Assembly: GCA_019348435.1 (NCBI GenBank)
Contig: JAHWJM010000065.1
Location: forward strand, 1-10,091
DNA length: 10,091 nt
Direction: 5' to 3'
From: Actinomycetota bacterium
Lineage (GTDB): Bacteria > Actinomycetota > Thermoleophilia > Solirubrobacterales > Solirubrobacteraceae
Both the position numbers and the translations under genes were made by a program. Under the pieces are notes generated by a model, which was not told the origin of the DNA, did not search any database, and saw only the letters and a list, made by a program, of their open reading frames with translations. This document shows positions 6,341 through 10,091 of this stretch, piece by piece (position 1 is the first letter of the stretch; each line of letters begins with the position of its first letter).

Positions 6341-8722
6341 ATGAGGTTGCCGCCGCGTCGGTTCGAATCCCGTCCTGCGCTGATCCCGGTGGTGGTGGCG
6401 GCCGCGCTCCTGCTGCTGGCCGTTCTCGTCGTGGCGTTCGCCGCCTCGCTGTCGGCGTCGCGGCTCGTGGCGAGCAGCACGCGCGCGCACAACCGCGCCG
6501 CCGCCGTCGCCGCGCACGGACAGGAGGCGCTCAGGCTCGTGCTGGACCTCGAGACCGGCCAGCGCGGCTATCTGATCACGGGCGACAGGGAATTCCTCGA
6601 TCCGTGGCGCGCGGCGCGGGCCGCGCTGCCCGGGGCGCTGAGATCCTTCGACGCGGCGGCGGCGCGGGCCGGCGAGGGTTCGGGCCCGCATCGCTTCAGC
6701 GTCGGCGCGTCGAGCTACCTGCACGACTACAGCAAACCGCTCGTCGACCTCATGGCGCGTGATGAGGCCGCCGCTCGGGAGATGGTCCGCAGCGGTGAGG
6801 GTAAGCGACGCGTCGACCACCTGCGGACGGCGGCCGAGGAGATCATCCGCCGCGAGCAGGCCGTGGCGAACCTGCGCGCGGCGACGGCGGCGCGCGCCGG
6901 TCGCCGCTCCGCGACGATCGACAGCCTTGGGCTGGTGCTGTCGTTCGCGCTCGTGCCCGGCTTTGTCGGCCTGCTCGCGGTCGCGGCCGTGCGGCCTGTT
7001 CGCCGGACGGCGGCGGCCGCCCGGGCGCTGCGGTCCGGCGACCGCAGCGCGCGCGTCCCGGTCCCGCGCACGCGTGAGCTGGCCGAGCTGGCCGACGCGT
7101 TCAACGAGATGGCCGCCGCGCTGCAGGCCGGCGAGGCCGAGCTGCTGAAGCGAAACGAGCAGCTGGAGGCGGCGCGCCGCGAGGCGGACGCGGCCAATCT
7201 GGCGAAGAGCGAGTTCCTGTCGCGGATGAGCCACGAGCTGCGGACGCCATTGAACGCGATCCTCGGCTTCGGCCAGCTACTGGAGCTGAGCGAGCTGAAG
7301 CCCGACCAGCGCGAGGAGACGCGCCAGATCCTGAAGGGCGGTCGCCATCTGCTCGAGCTGATCAACGAGGTGCTGGACATCGCCCGCGTCGAGAGCGGCG
7401 ATCTGAACGTCTCGCTGGAGCCGGTGTGCGTCGCCGAGCTGCTGCGTGAGGCGCTCGCCATGATCTCGCCCGTGGCAGCGGCGCGCGCGGTCACTCTGCG
7501 CAGCGACGAGCCGTCCTGCGGCGACCTGCACGTGGTGGCCGACCGCCAGCGGCTCAAGCAGGTCACGCTGAACCTGCTGGCCAATGCCGTGAAGTACAAC
7601 CGCGACGGCGGCGAGGTGCACGTCAGCTGCGAGCCTGCCGGCGAGCAGCGCCTGCGGATCGTGTTCGCCGACACGGGCATCGGGATCGGCGAGCACGATC
7701 TCGACCGGCTGTTTCGGCCATTCGAGCGGCTGCACCGCGAGAACGCTGCGATCGAGGGGACCGGCCTCGGCCTCGCGCTCACCAAGCGCCTGGTGGAGGC
7801 GATGCAGGGCACGATCGACGTCGCGAGCCAGGTCGGGCAGGGCAGCGTGTTCTCGGTCGAGCTCCCGATCACCGAGCCGCCCGACGCGTCGGGCGAGCTG
7901 CCGCGGATGCCCGAGCCGGTGGTCATGCACGATCCGCAGCCGGCGCGGAGCGTGCTGTACATCGAAGACAACGCGTCCAACGTCAAGCTGATGGAGACGG
8001 TGCTGGCACGACGCCCTCAGGTCACGCTGATGGTCGCGATGCAGGGCGGCCTCGGCCTCGAGCTGGCGCTCGAGCACCGGCCCAGCCTCGTGCTGCTGGA
8101 CCTCGATCTGCCCGACGTTCCCGGAGATCAGGTGCTCCGCCGCCTGCGCGCCGACCCGCGCACCGCCGAGATCCCGATCGTGGTCGTCAGCGCCGATGCG
8201 ACGCCACGGCAGATCAAGCGACTGCAGGCGCTCGGCGCCGACGACTACCTCAGCAAGCCGTTCGATGTCGCGCGGCTGCTGGCGGTCCTCGATCGAGTCG
8301 ACCCGGTCCCGCTCGCAGTCGACGGCGCGCTTGACGACGCGGATGTGAGCGCTGTGCCGGCGCTCGACGAGCGCTTCCTCCGAGAGCTCTCGGAGATCTG
8401 GAGCCACTCGCCGGAGCAGAGATCGAACGTCGATAATCTCGTCCGACTGTTCGAGGGGGAGGCGCAGACGCGGCTGAACGACCTGCGAGTGGCGGCGAGC
8501 GAGGGAGACCGGGCGCGCATCGCGCGGCTTGCACACATCCTCGTCGGAAGCAGTGGAAGCGTCGGCGCTCTTCGGCTCGCAGAGCTCTGCCGAAAGCTCG
8601 AGCAGACCGCCAGGCATGGCGACGATCCTGTCCAGGAGCTCGTCGAGCAGCTCGCAGAGCAGTACGCCGAAGCAAGAGCTGCCCTACGCAGATGCTTCCC
8701 CGACGCCACTGCGATGGAATGA
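6341..8722 (+). CDS. CHASE3-HAMP hybrid histidine kinase with REC and HPt domains
   Basis: A 793-residue membrane sensor kinase with an internal phosphorelay. TM1 is about residues 12-37. An extracytoplasmic CHASE3 sensor (about 45-185) carries the signature ETGQRGYLITG (71-81). TM2 is about 195-217, then HAMP (218-268), then a short coiled coil. HisKA has SHELRTPLNAILGFGQLL with phospho-His298. The ATPase has the N-box NLLANAVKYN (Asn415), FADTGIGI (Asp444), LFRPFERL and GTGLGLALTKRLV. The receiver (about 535-650) has VLYIEDN, Asp587 in LVLLDLDLPD, VVSADAT and LSKPFD. The HPt domain (about 690-780) has AHILVGSSGSVGA with His732. The relay would run His298-Asp587-His732 and then to a separate receiver; the REC-HD-GYP protein upstream is the obvious candidate. 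Oddity: the lysine usual after the HPt histidine (AH-x-LKGSS) is Val735 here. An in-frame GTG at 6263 would add 26 arginine-rich residues ahead of TM1; 6341 (ATG, preceded by GTG) fits better, though no clear ribosome site is seen. The CHASE3 ligand is unknown. Confidence 0.95.
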   Translation: MRLPPRRFESRPALIPVVVAAALLLLAVLVVAFAASLSASRLVASSTRAHNRAAAVAAHGQEALRLVLDLETGQRGYLITGDREFLDPWRAARAALPGALRSFDAAAARAGEGSGPHRFSVGASSYLHDYSKPLVDLMARDEAAAREMVRSGEGKRRVDHLRTAAEEIIRREQAVANLRAATAARAGRRSATIDSLGLVLSFALVPGFVGLLAVAAVRPVRRTAAAARALRSGDRSARVPVPRTRELAELADAFNEMAAALQAGEAELLKRNEQLEAARREADAANLAKSEFLSRMSHELRTPLNAILGFGQLLELSELKPDQREETRQILKGGRHLLELINEVLDIARVESGDLNVSLEPVCVAELLREALAMISPVAAARAVTLRSDEPSCGDLHVVADRQRLKQVTLNLLANAVKYNRDGGEVHVSCEPAGEQRLRIVFADTGIGIGEHDLDRLFRPFERLHRENAAIEGTGLGLALTKRLVEAMQGTIDVASQVGQGSVFSVELPITEPPDASGELPRMPEPVVMHDPQPARSVLYIEDNASNVKLMETVLARRPQVTLMVAMQGGLGLELALEHRPSLVLLDLDLPDVPGDQVLRRLRADPRTAEIPIVVVSADATPRQIKRLQALGADDYLSKPFDVARLLAVLDRVDPVPLAVDGALDDADVSAVPALDERFLRELSEIWSHSPEQRSNVDNLVRLFEGEAQTRLNDLRVAASEGDRARIARLAHILVGSSGSVGALRLAELCRKLEQTARHGDDPVQELVEQLAEQYAEARAALRRCFPDATAME

Positions 8723-8810
8723 CGATCGCAGCAGGCGAGGATCGGATGGCGCCCGGGACGCGATCGCGGGCGACAGCAGGACCGCCGCCTGCTCGGCCTG
8801 CGTCCCGGGC

Positions 8811-8894
8811 GGCACGGATTACGCGATCCTGATGCTCGACCGGGAGGGCCAGGTCCTCGTCGTCGCCGGCAAGCCGCCGCCGACGGCCGACTGA
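8811..8894 (+). pseudogene. PAS-domain fragment (gene scrap)
   Basis: In one frame the segment reads GTDYAILMLDREGQVLVVAG and ends at a TGA (8892-8894). DYAI-x-MLD-x-x-G-x-V is a common opening of PAS sensor domains in kinases, which normally continues with a 'W-x-x-GAE' motif; here it breaks after the second strand. The frame has no start codon of its own: the only in-frame ATGs lie inside the kinase gene, and the frame between is shadow sequence. It is best read as a remnant of another PAS-containing signalling gene. The match is short, so the call is tentative. Confidence 0.45.
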
Positions 8895-8995
8895 CGTCTG
8901 CCTGTCCCTCGCGCCGACTTGAGTTCTCGCTCGGTTTTCACATCATTCGTCCAAGGCGTCCACCTCTGGGCCTCAATTCGCGTCTTTGCTCCAGA

Positions 8996-9014
8996 TCCCG
9001 CCCGACAGGCGGGG
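8996..9014 (+). promoter_or_regulatory. 5' UTR hairpin before the alanine-rich secreted protein gene
   Basis: CCCGCC (8997-9002) pairs perfectly with GGCGGG (9008-9013) around a CGACA loop, and T8996-G9014 adds a wobble pair. It ends 22 bases before the ATG and about ten bases before the ribosome site GGAGG. It is followed by GCGCAAACC. It may affect translation or stability. TTGAGT near 8920 could be a weak -35 box, but no convincing -10 follows. Confidence 0.4.
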
Positions 9015-9036
9015 CGCAAACCAATCGGAGGCTCAG

Positions 9037-9996
9037 ATGCTCGTCAAGACCAATTCCAAGTGCAGCAACCTCGCCCTCAGCATGGCCGTCGTGAGCGCGC
9101 TGGCGCTGCCCGGCGTCGCCCAGGCCGAGACGACCGCAAGCATCTCGGCGGCCGCCAAGGCCAGCGCGCGGGCCGAGCTTCATGTTGAGCGCGCCGGCCG
9201 TCTGGCGGGCGACACGAGCGCCGCGGCGCAGGCGCGCGCCACGGCGCTCCTCTCACGCAGCCGCGGGGAGATCAGGACCGCGGTGGCGACGACCCGCACC
9301 CTGGTCGCGAAGGCCAGGACGACGAGCGAGGTCTCCGCTGCGGCTCAGGTCGCCGCTCAGGTCAGCTCGACACTGCTTCGCGACGCCGAGCTGCAGTCAA
9401 AGCTCGCAATCGAGGCCGACGGCCGGCTCGAAAGCCAGGCCGCCAAGTCGCTCGTCTCCGACGTTCGCGTCCAGCGGGCGATCGTCACCGCCGTGCTGCG
9501 GCTGGCGGCAAAGCACGCCGACGAGCGCGCGAAGGTCGCGCTGCAGGCCGGCGGCGACGCCGTGAACGCGCTGTCCGGTCAGGTGAAGTTCGCCGCAGAG
9601 ACCGCGGCGTCGGCCGATCTCGGCGTCGGTAGCCAGGCTTCGGCCGACATGGCGGTTGCGATTGGCACGGACGCGCTCAGCAAGAGCGTCAAGACCGTCG
9701 TCGCGATCGAGGCTGGGGCGCAGGGGACCGTTCAGGACGCCGCGCAGGACGTCCGCCAAGGTGTCGCCAATGCCACCGGCCGGATTGCCGCCGTCGTCAA
9801 CGGGACTCTGATCGACGCTCACCGCGTGACGCTCGGTGGTCACGGAACGATCACCCTCGGCGCGCTCGTGAAGCTCAGCGTTCAGGCCAGCGCTTCCGCG
9901 TCGGGCTCCACCGGTCACGGTGGCGTGCAGGCCGAGGCGTCCGCGCGCGCGTCCGGCGCCAGCGGCGGCCTCGCCGGCATCCTCGGCATCAGGTAG
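9037..9996 (+). CDS. Secreted alanine-rich helical protein of unknown function
   Basis: A 319-residue exported protein that I do not recognise. ATG 9037 has a strong ribosome site (GGAGG, spacing about six). A clear signal peptide covers residues 1-30 (LALSMAVVSALALPGVAQA, AXA cleavage before ETTAS). The mature protein is extremely alanine-rich and helical from about 35 to 250 with heptad-like spacing, e.g. SEVSAAAQVAAQVSSTLL and LAIEADGRLESQAAKSL. It contains a repeated ASAD element (192-195 and 201-204). A glycine/threonine beta-like stretch (VTLGGHGTITLGALVKLSV, 264-282) and a low-complexity Ser/Ala/Gly tail follow. The mature protein has no cysteine and no anchor motif, so it is probably released or wall-associated. 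It looks distantly related to the secreted helical protein at 2448 (see that entry). The neighbouring kinase and HD-GYP genes suggest, but do not prove, control by c-di-GMP signalling. A surface, matrix or coiled-coil structural role is a guess. Confidence 0.75.
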   Translation: MLVKTNSKCSNLALSMAVVSALALPGVAQAETTASISAAAKASARAELHVERAGRLAGDTSAAAQARATALLSRSRGEIRTAVATTRTLVAKARTTSEVSAAAQVAAQVSSTLLRDAELQSKLAIEADGRLESQAAKSLVSDVRVQRAIVTAVLRLAAKHADERAKVALQAGGDAVNALSGQVKFAAETAASADLGVGSQASADMAVAIGTDALSKSVKTVVAIEAGAQGTVQDAAQDVRQGVANATGRIAAVVNGTLIDAHRVTLGGHGTITLGALVKLSVQASASASGSTGHGGVQAEASARASGASGGLAGILGIR

Positions 9997-10091
9997 CCGC
10001 TCGGCGCATCTCGGGGTCGCGGGCCTCGTGGCAGCGCCCGAATGACGCCGAGAAGACCCGACGCAGGTCTCGCGAAAGACAGAGGCGACCG
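9997..10091. other. Non-coding tail after the last gene
   Basis: Directly after the stop codon the bases CCGCTCGGCGCAT (9997-10009) repeat exactly the string after the stop of the gene at 2448 (3160-3172). Here the right arm that makes the strong hairpin at 3161-3183 is not conserved. A weak hairpin AGACC-(7)-GGTCT lies at 10054-10070. No gene start is recognisable before the window ends. Confidence 0.4.

Noticed and set aside
7277..8617. Long minus-strand frame (446 codons) opposite the hybrid kinase
   Set aside because: Mirror of the kinase in high-GC DNA; no domain and no start signal.
8996..9036. A true c-di-GMP riboswitch (GEMM-I)
   Set aside because: Only a short string resembles the consensus; the upstream AGGGCAAA segment and the second helix are not seen, so it is not called as a feature.
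1..10091. CRISPR array, tRNA, rRNA, insertion sequence or prophage genes
   Set aside because: No regularly spaced repeats, no cloverleaf or rRNA signatures and no transposase or integrase motifs were found by eye, despite the gene fragments that hint at rearrangement.

Overview
High-GC bacterial DNA (about 70% G+C by eye). Every gene I can support is on the plus strand. Codon use, alanine/arginine-rich products and the gene families suggest an actinobacterium-like organism. A soil Thermoleophilia/Solirubrobacterales member is my best guess; this is inference, as no marker gene is present.

Layout. 1-480: the 3' end of a broken recC-like gene whose frame runs into unrelated sequence. 481-699: leader DNA with hairpins and an out-of-frame start. 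700-1203: a VOC (glyoxalase-fold) gene that lost its last motif and ends in foreign sequence. 1308-2021: a NarL/FixJ-type response regulator. 2022-2447: about 425 bases without a convincing gene. 2448-3158: a secreted, arginine/alanine-rich helical protein. 3235-4935: a secreted clan-A (cellulase-like) glycoside hydrolase with both catalytic glutamates. 5148-6209: a REC-HD-GYP protein (RpfG architecture, c-di-GMP phosphodiesterase). 6341-8722: a CHASE3-HAMP hybrid histidine kinase with its own REC and HPt domains. 8811-8894: a headless scrap of a PAS domain. 9037-9996: a second secreted, alanine-rich helical protein. 9997-10091: non-coding tail.

How the genes may work together. The hybrid kinase (sensor-HisKA-HATPase-REC-HPt) lies next to a REC-HD-GYP protein. 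This is the RpfC/RpfG logic, in which a membrane kinase phosphorelay switches on c-di-GMP breakdown and, in Xanthomonas, extracellular hydrolase production. Here the sensor is CHASE3 instead of the RpfC membrane sensor, no rpfF is visible, and a secreted glycoside hydrolase sits just upstream. The two secreted helical proteins share a weak ungapped motif and an identical 13-base string right after their stop codons, so they may be paralogues bracketing the signalling genes.

The window also holds three gene scraps (RecC, VOC with a hydrolase-like tail, PAS), suggesting past rearrangement. I see no tRNA, rRNA, transposase, CRISPR array or prophage gene.
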